Assembly (NCBI GenBank): GCA_013399855.1
Contig: VXAY01002880.1
Span: 787,877-851,876 of the forward strand
Direction: 5' to 3'
Origin: Oxyruncus cristatus
Taxonomy: Eukaryota > Chordata > Aves > Passeriformes > Cotingidae
Length of the DNA: 64,000 nt
The position numbers were made by a program, and so were the translations under genes. This document shows positions 49,971-60,646 of the stretch, piece by piece. The first letter of the stretch is position 1, and each line of letters starts with the position of its first letter. A model generated the notes under the pieces. It did not search any database. It worked only from the letters and a program-made list of their open reading frames with translations, and was not told the origin of the DNA.

Positions 49971-50560
49971 TGTTATGGTTTAACCCCATCTGGCAACTGA
50001 GCCTCAATTAGCTACTCACTTACTCCCACACCACTGTGATGGGGAAGAGAATCAGAATAGTAAAAGTAAGAATACTCATGGATTGAGGCAGAGAAAGTGT
50101 AATAGGGGAAGTAAAAGCTGTGTGCACAAGCAAAGCAAAACAAGGAATTCATTCACTGCTTCCCATGACAGGTGGGTGTTCGGCCAGCCCCAGGAAAGCA
50201 GGGCTCCATTATGCATAACAGTGACTTGGGAAGATAAGTGTCATCACTCCAGTTGCCCTGCCCTTCCTTCTTCTTCCCCCAGCTTTATGTGCTGAACATG
50301 ACAACATATGGTATGGAATATCCCTTGGGTCAGATGGAGTCAGCTGACCCACCTGTGTCCCTTCCAAACTTCTTGTTCATCCCCAGCCTCCTCGCTGGCA
50401 GGGTGGTATGAGAAGCAGAAAAAGTGGATGCTACGCAACCACTGCTGAGTAATATTACATTATCTATGTTATCAACACTGTTTTCAGCATAAATCTAAAA
50501 GAGAGTCCCATACAAGCTACCGTGAAAAAAATTAACTCTAGGCCAACCAAAACCAGCACA
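49971..50560 (-). mobile_element. Complete solo ERV LTR, family A, 590 bp
   Basis: Plus strand starts TGTTATGGTTTAACCCC and ends CCAACCAAAACCAGCACA. Flanks are CCTTG (49966-49970) and CCTGG (50561-50565), a 5-bp target duplication with one difference. Minus-strand landmarks include a CATAAAGC TATA-type box (about 50281) upstream of the U5-like part, in the order expected of an avian ERV LTR. This is the best full-length reference for family A here. No internal region is present. Confidence 0.87.
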
Positions 50561-52604
50561 CCTGGTTTGTCTCTGATAGCCCTGGCTTTCCTCATATATC
50601 ATTTCTGAAAATTGTCCCTGGACACAAGCTTTTATCGTGTCCCAGCACCTTTCTCTGATATTCACTCAGTGAACTGTATAAACATGTGCAAACCTCTTAA
50701 CCTCTGATATAATGGATTTTCCAAGGACTCCATCATTCCTAAAACTTGAATAGAATCTGACACAAAACATTTTAAATACTTAAACGATCATGATGACAGT
50801 CTTTCAATAAGAGCTAATGGCTTTAAAGATGGTGAGAAAGATGAAATGTTTTCCATGAATTGAGTCACTAAGTGAGCCAGATCTATTCAATTTGAAGAAG
50901 AAATACTTCGAGGGGAACAAGCTATGACAAAATCCTGAACTGCTGATCAGAGGATGCTTTTGGACTTAATCTAGTTTATGAGGACCATGGTGCTACTGTG
51001 TTTATATGCAAGTAATGTGTGCAGTAACATAAAATGCTTTTGTGCACTTGCTTTAAAGCAGATCGTAACCTGGGCCATTATTTTTTACAGTATTTGGACA
51101 TTATAGGATAAAATTCCACCAACAATTAAAACAAGCAGATCCTCACAGGTTTTTAAATTAATTTTTTTTTGTTATTATATTTTAAGGGTTGAAAATTTTT
51201 TTGCTATATAACTGTCTCCTGTTGTGGGCCTTCGTTAATGTCCCCTAGTTTTATCAGCAAGATTTCTGATCGTATATGTTATTTTTAATACTCTAAATTA
51301 ACTATATCCCCTTTGAGCTGCCCAGTCTCAATGCAGTCAAAATACATAATTATTGCAGGAAAGGTGACACCTTCTTGCATTATCTATATAAACATAAAAA
51401 TATTTTGCTAAAGAGATTAGCATTGAAATGAAGAGTTAAGAATAACTTTCTGTGTATCTTCCTCTCTCAGTTTTTTTCTTTCTTTTAGTGATTTCCTTTT
51501 ATGAGAAGGACCTCAGCCATCTATAATTGTAATTAATAAAGTTTATGGAGCAATTTTCAGGGCGTTTGTTTCCAAAGGATCTTTTTAACAATAAAGTTCA
51601 CTTTTGTAACAACAGATCACTGTTGAAGACAAAATCCTATTCAATTTTGAAAAGTTTTATTTTGCATCCTCAGGTAGACATTTTACAGCTCAAGCATTGT
51701 GCGCTGGGTCTGTAGTCTTGACACAGCTGGAGTGACTTTTGATCCATGCTACTGCTGCAAAAAATGAAAAAGGGAAACCTTTCAGGAGATTTGAATATAC
51801 TTTGAACCAACAGGAAAGGACATATCTGTAAAGTCAAAAGGTAAACATTGGAAGGAAAGAGAAGATAGTGAAAAGAGCTAACAATATTATTTTTGAAAAA
51901 AGTAGTAAGGAAGAAGGGAAAAAAAGTCACAGTAATTTTGCAAGTTTACCATGAGGAAAACCCAAGGCATTTTGATTGTTTTGAGGAATTTTCAGTATAT
52001 GCTGATATGAAACTACCATGCAAGTAGGTGGAAACTAATTTTCAAGAGTATTGAGATAATATTAGAAAAAATGTGGCAATTAATTTCATAAATTGAATAA
52101 ATAAATAAATCCTCAGTCTCAAAGTGCAGCCTAAACAGGGGTACTGCACAATAACTGAGAAAAAAATCTCTGGTAGCAATAAACCCAAAGAAAATTAATT
52201 ATCAGAAAAGGTAAAATTTAATATTAATCATGTTTGTTTAATAATTATGTGGTCTCTAATTCTGAAAGTTCTGGTATTCCATCAATGATAATTTCAGTAC
52301 ATGGCAGAGTGTGGCTATTTGGCAGGATGGTTGTGGAACACCTGGGAAGTTTAAGTAAGCATCCTAATATGTTGGCAACAGATTATAAATGAAATTAATT
52401 TATTTGTTTTGTTGTTGGTTTCTGTTCAAACAAAATCAGTTGGTACTATTCTCCATGTGGAATCCCTCCTCTTCTCACTTGAATATGCTGGAAAGTTTGT
52501 CTTCAACATACCAGGAGATTTTTTTTCTTAAAGATGCTTTTTTTCATCCTTTATTTTATATTTAGATGTTTATTTTGGAAGAAGAAAGAAGTATGATGAA
52601 AAAA
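50561..52604. other. AT-rich noncoding DNA
   Basis: Nothing recognised. Confidence 0.55.
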
Positions 52605-52607
52605 GCA

Positions 52608-52720
52608 GCGCATCATAGAATTACAGAAGAGGTTGCTGGGAACAGATTTCCACAGTTCATTTAGTTCAACTCAGAGCATAACTCTTGCTAGATGGACATC
52701 ATTAGAGGTGCATGATCCAT
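52608..52720 (-). mobile_element. Short old CR1-like 3' end
   Basis: CATCATAGAATTACAGAAG followed by TTTAGTTCAACTCAGAGCA matches the general form of a CR1 terminus in reverse complement. The rest is too diverged to place. Low certainty. Confidence 0.45.
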
Positions 52721-53232
52721 ACTTGAATTGTTTGACACTTTTCAATAGTTTACAAGCCTACTGATAAGAAGCTAATTTAAACAGTTAGGCTAATGGATAG
52801 CAAATTCAGCTCACCGTGAATTCTTTCCTAAGTGAGACCTGATTGGATGGTACTCTCTTTAAAACATTTTCGCTTACTGTGAAACTTCAAGAATTGTCAT
52901 TGGGGAATTTTATTATCAGGAAAGGGAGAGAGTCAAGACCTCTATAGAAGGGAAGCATTGCAACCATCATCTTTGGTACTAAAGTTTTCTTCTATTTAGA
53001 GTAGAAAAACAAAACATGGAGGCAAAATTTCACATAAGGAAAGATATCTGTCATCTGGCCATAATGTTTAGTGTTTATGAAGTAGGACTGATACATTTCC
53101 TGGCTGCTTTATCTTAGCAGCTAAAAGGTGACCACAGTAAGATTTACCTAACAAGATGACCTTGGAATTTGGCTATCATTCAGTCTCAAATGTTAACTGG
53201 GAAACTGTATAGGTTCTTAAATTATGCAATTT
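52721..53232. other. AT-rich noncoding DNA
   Basis: Nothing recognised. Confidence 0.5.
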
Positions 53233-53486
53233 ATTCTTTGTTGCAGTAAACCTGCAGGGTATGAGAAAACTGTTTGTTTGGGACATGTTTCAAGATGGCT
53301 TTTTGTAATCCTTTTACTAGCTCGTGGTTTCTTCTTCCCAGTGACCCCTACAGCAGGTATTGTCCCATGCAGAAATGCCCTGAGAAGATACCCTGAGTTT
53401 TCTTATTGGCCCCCTTCAACCCCTTCCTATTGGTTGTTAACCCCTTCCTGTGAGCTGTAATTGGCTACCTCTGTGAACCCTAACCC

Positions 53487-53493
53487 TATAAAT
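53487..53493 (+). promoter_or_regulatory. TATA box of the solo LTR
   Basis: TATAAAT in the context CCCTATAAATGTAAC. It is placed correctly for transcription start near 53515-53520. Whether it drives any host transcript is unknown. Confidence 0.75.
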
Positions 53494-53508
53494 GTAACAC
53501 CCCCCAGC

Positions 53509-53514
53509 AATAAA
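53509..53514 (+). terminator. Polyadenylation signal of the solo LTR
   Basis: AATAAA in the context CAGCAATAAATCTC. It is upstream of the presumed cleavage site in the LTR, where a short R region would end. Confidence 0.7.
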
Positions 53515-53944
53515 TCTCTCTCTTGCCTCCTCTCTGCGCCCGGGGTGCTGTCTCTGTGCCGTGCCATGGGACCACGTGGCCGGAGGGAGGGGGGAGCAGC
53601 CTTCCCCTCCAGGCTCGGGACCTAAAGGAACCCCTGAGTCTGGAGTTTCCCCCCTCCCCATCCACCTCAGCCGTCGGAAATGGGTTCTTCAGATGGAAAC
53701 AGAACTAGAACTGGGTCGCCCCACGCCACGCGGGGGGTAAGAGACCCACAATTCTTAGTCTTTCTTTCAGTCCACAAGGAAATTGTACATTTCAAACGTA
53801 AGGATCAGTATTGTTGAAACATGGACCAACACCAGAGATCAGAGTGAGGTGTAGACAAGACTGAGACCCATGACACTTATAAATTAATTATGCAGGATGT
53901 AATTAATTTCAGATTGCCTTGAACATAAATATATGTTTACAGAA

Positions 53945-54082
53945 GTACTAAAGGAGTCTTTCTACTGTGCCTTTTGCAACCGGACTTGCCTATCTCGTAT
54001 TGGCCTCCTTAGCCACCAACGCGCTTGAAACAAACGTGGGTAGAGCTCTTCCCAAATCTTCGTTCGCGAAGCCTGGCCATGA
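53945..54082 (+). pseudogene. C-terminus of a non-CR1 LINE-like protein, decayed
   Basis: In frame from TGT at 53966 the sequence reads FYCAFCNRTC then LSRIGLLSHQRA, followed by a TGA (54026) where a cysteine codon would complete C-x2-C-x12-H-x3-C. It continues NKRG, TAG (54041), SSSQIFVREAWP and TGA (54080). A small zinc-binding knuckle with an S-R-I-G-L-x-S-H core close to the stop codon is a feature I associate with the tail of some endonuclease-type LINE proteins. CR1 copies in this window lack it. The 5' side is truncated. The family is not determined; it may be RTE-like or another clade. Confidence 0.5.
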
Positions 54083-54320
54083 AAGAAGTACTTCACCAAA
54101 CAAAAAACAGTGATGGAGTATTGGTGTTACGAGAACACTAGCAGTAAGCATCGTGTGACTCTGTGAAGTCATAGCCAGGGAAAGTGAGCAATATCGCCAA
54201 GGAGTAAAGATATACCTGTGCGTAGGAGACACCCAAGTTGCAAAAGCAGTCCAAAAGCAAATGACCAAAGCACAGAATATTGCAAATAGGCAGGGCATCC
54301 TCTCAAACTGTCAAAACTGA
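54083..54320 (+). other. Unexplained CpG-rich, coding-like segment
   Basis: Directly after the LINE-like tail the same frame stays open as KKYFTKQKTVMEYWCYENTS and SKHRVTL (54083-54157). After a +1 shift a second frame (54159-54320) reads LCEVIARESEQYRQG, KIYLCVGDTQVAKAV, QKQMTKAQNIANRQG and ends ILSNCQN. The mix of charged and polar residues looks protein-like and CpGs are kept, unlike the surrounding DNA. I recognise no family. A minus-strand frame (53990-54298, 102 codons) also spans the block but looks less protein-like. It could be part of the same element, another element, or a processed pseudogene. Confidence 0.4.
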
Positions 54321-55262
54321 AAAATATGGTAAAGACTATCGGGAGGAAAGGAGACCTCCCACTTCAACTACAGCTTCTCCAGCTCTTAGGCTTGATCATT
54401 CTGTCCTCAGTGACTAACAGCTTCCAACAATGAGTCACCAGTGCTAAATATATAACATCAACTCCATGCTGTAAACTCACAGCTAACTTAAAATCTAAGT
54501 GTTAGAGACTAACTGTTTTGGCTACATAGTGTTGAAGTTCAATATTTTGTAAGTATTGACCATTCAAACAAAGTGCTTTGCTGACAAAAGATTTTTGTAA
54601 AGTTCAGTTTTGAAGATATGTTGGTATTCTAAACACTTCCACCAAAACTATCTCTAACTTCCTGACTGCTGTGTGTATATACATATATTCAGTCACAAGA
54701 AAGGAATCAACAGATGAAAGGATAAATTGCTAGAAGAACCCCACAGAAACTGAAGAGGGGCTCACATGTTTTTCTTTTAAGCTGAGGCAAAAGTGAGAAA
54801 ACTTAATAATTTTTAGATAGTCATGGAGAATAAGACATGAAATATCATAATTCTTTGTTTTCACAATCTTGATATAATTTCTGCAGTCACTATGAAAATT
54901 AAGTCAGAGTGTCTGCTCAATTCAAAAGGACAAAATTAAACTTCCCAGCATGCTCAGATGTACCATAGTAAGTACTCCATTATTTCAGGCTTTAATCACC
55001 AGGGTATTTATTGATGTTGAAATTTTGCAAAGTGACATGCTGATTAAAAGAGTGATGTAAGGAGGTGGGGACAACCAAATTTCTAAAACTTAGGAGGAAT
55101 CTTATTCTCCCCTAATTTAAAGGATTTCTATTTCTTATCTAGTTAGTTCAGTATTTCTGAGCTTTAAAAATGTTGGATGTAAATATCTATGCATAATAAA
55201 AATGCAGAATATATATTATGCAAAAATACATAATAAGATACATAATAAGATTCTTTATAGAG
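54321..55262. other. AT-rich noncoding DNA
   Basis: Nothing recognised. Confidence 0.5.
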
Positions 55263-55450
55263 AAAGTAATCAGCCATTGGAATGGGCTGCCCAGGGAAGG
55301 GGTGGATTCTCCATCCCTGGAGGTTTTTAAGATGAGGCTGGACATGGCACTTAGTTCCATAGTCTAGTAACCGCAGTGGTGTTGGATCAAGGGTTGGACT
55401 TGATGATCTCAGAGGTCCTTTCCAACCCTTCTGATTCTATGATTCTATGA
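55263..55450 (+). mobile_element. CR1 3' end with intact octamer tail
   Basis: Starts in the last ORF2 codons (CATTGGAATGGGCTGCCCAG, GGATTCTCCATCCCTGGAGG) and runs through GGACTTGATGATCTCAGAGG to GATTCTATGATTCTATGATA. The ATTCTATG repeat is the CR1 3' terminal signature, so this end is complete. 5'-truncated to about 190 bp. Confidence 0.93.
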
Positions 55451-55514
55451 TATATGCATAATTGAATATTTATAATGAATGGAGGAAGACTAGTACATGA
55501 GAAATCATGTTTAA

Positions 55515-55712
55515 AGAATCATGGAATCATTAAGGTTGGAAATGACCTCCCAGATCATGGAGTCCAACCATTAGCCCGGCACTGTCCCGTTATCACTAAG
55601 CCATATCCCCAAGTGCCACATGTACATACATGCCTGTTGAACACTTCCAGGAATGTTGATTCCAGCACTTCCCTGGGCAGGCTATTCCAGTGCCTGAAAA
55701 CATCTTAGCTCT
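55515..55712 (-). mobile_element. CR1 3' end, minus strand
   Basis: Plus strand reads AGAATCATGGAATCATTAAG, then TCCAACCATTAGCCCGGCAC, CCAAGTGCCACATGTACATA and CACTTCCCTGGGCAGGCTAT, the CR1 terminus in reverse complement. It lies 65 bp from the plus-strand CR1 end, tail to tail. Confidence 0.88.
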
Positions 55713-55783
55713 TCATTGAATTAATTTTTGTAATTTAGAAAGAAACATAGAAAGAAAATTGCATATCAAATATTGACAAGGTG

Positions 55784-56158
55784 TGCTGTGGGTTAACCTT
55801 GTTCAGAAGCTTAGCCCCACACAGCTACTTGCTCACAAACACCATAAAAAGAAAGACACCATAATTCTGAAAGTCCCTCTCTTCTTTTTTCTCTCCTCCA
55901 GCATTTATTGCTATTTATTCCTTTGGTCAGTTGGGCTCAGCTGTACCAGCAGTGTTCTTTCCCAACTTCTTTTTCACTCTCAGCCTACTCGGTGATGGGG
56001 TAGCGAAGGAAGCAGAACAGGCCTTGATGCTGTGTAAGCACTGTCCAGCAATAGCTAAAACTTTGGGGTGTGACTGTGACTATTTTGGTCACAAATCCAA
56101 AACACAACACCGTATGGGCAGCAATGAAAAAATTAATACCATCCCAGTCATTAGCACA
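55784..56158 (-). mobile_element. Solo ERV LTR, family A, with target duplication and internal deletion
   Basis: Plus strand starts TGCTGTGGGTTAACC and ends ATTAGCACA. Both sides carry AGGTG (55779-55783, 56159-56163). Compared with 49971-50560 it lacks most of the stretch between the ACTCACTCC region and the TATA side. Retained blocks include CCTTTGGTCAGTTGGGCTCA and CCTTGATGCTGTGTAAGCAC. About 375 bp remain. Confidence 0.85.
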
Positions 56159-56163
56159 AGGTG

Positions 56164-59100
56164 GTGAGTAGGTGAGTGCAGAACTGTTGTTTGTTAAATC
56201 CTTCAGTATTAGAACAAAAAGGCATTTGTTGATGCTGACTGGGGGTCAGTCAAAGAATGAAAGATAGAACTTCTTTGTAAGCAAATATAAATTTCTCTAA
56301 TTTGTTAAAGCAGAAAGTTGTGGACAGAGATGGTATCAGTGGGTTTTAAAGGATCAGTTAAACTATGGAATATAGGTCCATAAACTGATGTCAAAAGTAA
56401 CAAGGAGGAATATATCCTCTAATGTCTCCATGGGAGGAAACAAAAAGTGAATTGACTGTGTAAACAGCCATAATGAGGTAATTGCCCTACATAGAATCTT
56501 TGAATCAACCGGGTTGAAAAACCTTAATTGTAAGCTTCCTAAACTTACTTTTTAATACTTGTTATATTTTAATTGATTTATGAATCATATTGTTTACTAG
56601 TGAATATCTTATAAAATTTCAATTATTATATTTTCGTTATCACAAGTTTGTGTCATAACAAGTCAGAAGAATCAGTTCTGTTGTTTTTTACCGTTCTTGC
56701 ACGTGTACATTTTCTTTTGCGTACAGCTAGTGTGCTTCCTGACATTTTTTTAATTGTAAGTTTCAGATAGCTTCTAAGAAACAAAATGTAGTAATTTGGC
56801 CATCAAAATATTTGTTCTCTAGTTTTATATCAGTGTGAACATTAACAACAGTTGATTAGAGGCAGAACATTCTAGAAAGCAGACTTTTTCATTTAATACC
56901 CAAATATTTGAAAAAAATTAAGTTTTGTTTGAAATGTTCCTATGAAATAGATAGAAAGTTATATTTTAGAAGCCTTATGTAATCATATATTCAACAAAGA
57001 CCCTTGTATCTTGAGCAATCTTGCACACAAAAAAAGCCAATCAACTAAACCAAACAAAACAAACAAAAATATGCTTTCACAAACTAGATAGCGGTATGTT
57101 TTAAGATGGCATAGCTATAATTTTATTCCCTCATTTATCCTAGGAAATTAATAAGCTTCCTTTAGTTTTCATATTATCTCCTAACACTTCATGTAACTGA
57201 ATGTAACTAAGCATGTAAGAATTGGCAAGACTGTCTTTGGCTGGAAAATTAAGTATCTCCTCCAGTTTTCCACATTTAAAGAAATGTGTTTCCATCTGAA
57301 ATATGAATAAAGAGTGTAAGGCACCTGTTTGTCAATGTTCTCTTATATACAAATATGATAGTTCAAAAATTATTACTTGTGCTGTGAAGGAAATTAATTG
57401 ATTGATATTTATAATTAAACCAGCTCCTTGGTTCCATCTGCTAAGAGCTTGGCAAATACACTTTGAGGTCATGGATTCCCTGAACAGATAACTAGTCAGA
57501 TTCTTGTCTGTCCCTCTTTGTCTTATTTTCTCTTTCGCCTTGGAAATGAAACAAGCTTATTTGCCATTTTGTTCTGTCAAATACCGTAGTCAGTGGAAAA
57601 ATAATGCCTTTTTTAAGCAGACAGTGAAGATAGTTCTCTCCTAATGGGTTCTCTAACTTAGCTATACAGTAGATAAGAAAGACAGAATGAAAGTGCTCTT
57701 CATTTTGGTTTGTTTCTTAACAAAGTTTTTACAAATAATGAAAGCTTTGCATCTCTTTTTTTTTTCCTTTTTTTTTTCAGAAGAAAGGTTAACCCGATTC
57801 TTTTGAAATAAATTGTTTTCTCTCCATATCCAGGCTATAAATAAGATCTTTGTCTACACTCCTGTGTAGAGTTACCTATCTTTCCAGTTACAAAGGGACA
57901 AAATACATTGAACATAATTGAAACATCAGGAAAATGTTAAGGGGAAAAAATTAAGAAGTATGAGTCTCCACTTAGATTGTGGGTTTTGAGGGGAATATCC
58001 CAGGGGGCTTTAAAACCACTTGACCCTTTCCCCTCTAGCACCAGTATGTACTCTTGTATCACAAGCCGTAGGCAAGGATTGCCTCTCCCTCGTTCCCTGC
58101 ACAATTTAGTTCAAAAGTGTGTCTCTCTATTGCCAAGGTTTGCTTTAAGATTTTTAATGCTTCAGAAGCTCACAAAAATATATTTCATAAAGTTTTTTTT
58201 ATGTAAAATATTACTGCTAGGTAGAATGTGATTTAGAATGAAACTCTGAAAAATACCCGATCCGCTATTTAGAGTGCATAAGACTTTTCATTTACTACAT
58301 AAAATTGCTGGAAATTGAACGAAAATCTGCTCCTCCTTTCTCCCTCTCCCACCAGTATTTACTCTGGAATAATCATTAACTGTTTACTGGATGTAGCTGG
58401 ATGTAGATGTTGTCCTAACCTATTGGAGTGTCAGAACTTTCTTAAGGCACATAGTAGCTGATCAATAGCTGGTGTAACTCGTGAAACAAAATGATTTTAA
58501 AATTAAAGAGAGGATTAGATTTCATGATCACTGATCAGTACACCCCAGAAAAAATAAGCCTATGAAAGAATAGGCTTTTTGCTTTAACTGTTTGTCCAGA
58601 CTATAAAACCAACTGGAAGATGTTTGGAATAAAGTGCATTATATTTTCACAATATTGTAAAAAGCTAGACATTGTAAATGAAGTTTCACAGATGTTACAC
58701 TTTAGAAAACAAAATTTCTAAGTAGAAGTGTAAGCATTTCTTCTATATTTTTCTTTCAAATTGCAGAACTGTAAACCCTTCAAAATGTCATAAAGTTTCC
58801 TTCTCATGTGGTCATGTATGTATATGTAGCTAAATTGGTCAGCATTATGTATCATAACACTTGTCTCTTTTTTCTACTTTATCTTATTTTTTTTTAATTC
58901 ATACATATTTCTACCTTAAAAATTATGTTTTTTATAATCTTAAAAACAAAAAACACATATTAAAAACACACCACAAAACACACTTCAGATTCTTTCTTAG
59001 ATTTTTTTTTTACTCAGATGTTGTGAGGTAGAAATCTTTTGAAGTTTATCTTTCTTCTTTCTTACTTATAGATTTTCCTTTCTCCCCACTTGTTTCAAAG

Positions 59101-59627
59101 AGAAAGTAAAATAAACAAAGAAGAACATAGAGACTTGGGGAGTTTTCTGAGGATCCAAACACTTGAGTTCAAAGACTCAGAAAGGAATCTTACTTTTATA
59201 AACTGGTGTTTCCTTATAATTCTGTCAATATTTATTTTCTTTTTTTTCCAATTTAAGGGAAAATACAATTACTTCAGTTACTTCCCTTTTTTTATCCCTT
59301 TGTTAAGGAAAGACAGTGGTTAATGAGAGTGTAAAAGAACAAGCAGGTCTTTCCTTTCTATTCTAGCACAGAAAGTTTCAGAGGTTCCTGAAATTCCTGT
59401 GAGTAGCAAGTATTGCATCTGATTTTGAAAGACATCTGAGAAGAAGGCCTATCTTCTGGCATTGCAACTTCTAAGTCATGCTTAATAATCTGTGCCTACA
59501 TAAAAATGTTTGGATATTGATTAAAGGGGGGAACTTTAGTTAATGTTACAGGGATTTGGGGGGTAAAATCAGTTTTACATCTATCCTTCACACACACAAA
59601 TAAAGAAATTTCACGGTCCACAATGGC
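56164..59627. other. AT-rich noncoding DNA
   Basis: No gene or transposon body recognised. A CR1-like scrap may lie near 56490-56530 but is too short to call. Confidence 0.5.
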
Positions 59628-60085
59628 TCCTCAACATAAGGGAGAAATGAACAGACTGGAAAGAGTCCAACAAGGATGATTAGAGTACTGGAGCATCTCT
59701 CAAATAAGGGGGGCTGAGAGAGCTGGGACTGTTCAACTTCAAGTACAGAAGCCCAGGGTGATACTTAGCAGTGTTAATACATACTTGAAGGGAGTGTGCA
59801 AAGAAGACATATCCAGGCTCTTACCAGAAAACAAGGCAATGGGCACAATCTGAAACACAGGAGATTGTCTCTGAACATCAGGAAACACTTCTTTACTGTT
59901 GGAGAATGACCAAGCACTGGCACAGATTGGTCAGAGAGCTTGAGAAGTCTCCTTCTTGGAGATACTCAAAGGGAGTCTGCCCGTGCTCCTGCATAACTGG
60001 CTCTTGATGGCCCTGCTTTAGCAAGGGGTTGGACCAGATCGCTTCCAGAGGTCCTTTCCAATGTCAACCGTTGTGTGATTCATTG
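59628..60085 (+). mobile_element. Old CR1 3' end
   Basis: The plus strand follows the CR1 ORF2 C-terminus and tail: GACTGGAAAGAGTCCAACAA, GAGCTGGGACTGTTCAACTT, CATCAGGAAACACTTCTTTAC, CTTGGAGATACTCAAAGGG and finally AGAGGTCCTTTCCAATGTCA with TTGTGTGATTCATTGAC as a decayed octamer tail. Frames are broken. Confidence 0.85.
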
Positions 60086-60111
60086 ACTTCCAGTTTAGAC
60101 AATCCAGACAA

Positions 60112-60641
60112 CGTTGTGATTTAACCCCAGATATCAACTCAGACCCGCATAGCCTCAGTAGGAAGAAGAGAATCAGAAAAGTGAGAAAACTTATGAGTTG
60201 AGGTAAAGATAGTTTAATAAGCCGTGCACACATGCAAAGTAAAACAAGGAATTAATTTGCTGCATCAGCAGGCAGGTGTTCAGCCATCCCCAGGAAAACA
60301 GGGCTTCATTTCCAAGTAACAGATACTCACGGAGACAAACACGATCACTCTGAATGCCCCTCTTCCTTTGTGTTCCCTTAGTTTTATATGCTGAGCATGA
60401 CACCATGTGGTATAGAATATCACTTTGATCAGTTGGTGTCAGATGTCCCAGCTGTGCACCCCCAGCCTCCTCACTACAGTAGTATGAGGGTCAGAAAAGG
60501 CCTTGGTGCTGTGTAAGCACTGCCCAGCAGTAACAAAAACATTTCTGTATTATAAATACTGCTTGCAGGACAAATCCAAAACATAGTCCAATACCAGCTA
60601 CTATGAAGAAAGCTAACTCTACCCAAACCAAAACCACCATA
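60112..60641 (-). mobile_element. Solo ERV LTR, family A, with 5-bp target duplication
   Basis: Plus strand starts CGTTGTGATTTAACCCC (TG mutated to CG) and ends AAAACCACCATA (CA mutated to TA). GACAA is found on both sides (60107-60111, 60642-60646). All main family blocks are present, including GTTTTATATGCTGAGCATGA (TATA region on the minus strand near 60385) and GGTGTCAGATGTCCCAGCTG. It inserted 26 bp from the end of the CR1 at 59628-60085. Confidence 0.87.
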
Positions 60642-60646
60642 GACAA

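Larger units (their letters stand above)
53239..53750 (+). mobile_element. Solo ERV LTR with perfect 6-bp target duplication, 512 bp
   Basis: The LTR starts TGTTGCAGTAAACC and ends AAGAGACCCACA. It is flanked by ATTCTT on both sides (53233-53238, 53751-53756). A TATA box (TATAAAT, 53487-53493) is followed only 15 bp later by AATAAA (53509-53514), so the polyadenylation signal lies upstream of a short R region, as in alpharetroviruses and some ERVK-type LTRs. The U5 part is GC-rich (53520-53740). A 6-bp duplication and a compact promoter/poly(A) unit fit an ERVK-like or alpharetrovirus-like element. No internal genes remain. The well-preserved termini and CpGs suggest a fairly young insertion. 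Confidence 0.88.

Noticed and set aside
53473..53486. Telomere-like CCCTAACCCTA motif
   Set aside because: Only about two units, directly upstream of the LTR TATA box; no array.
53750..53772. GGTAAGAGACCC and later TTTCTTTCAG as a tiny intron after the LTR
   Set aside because: Spacing is about 35 bp, too short for a vertebrate intron, and the boundary coincides with the LTR end and target duplication.
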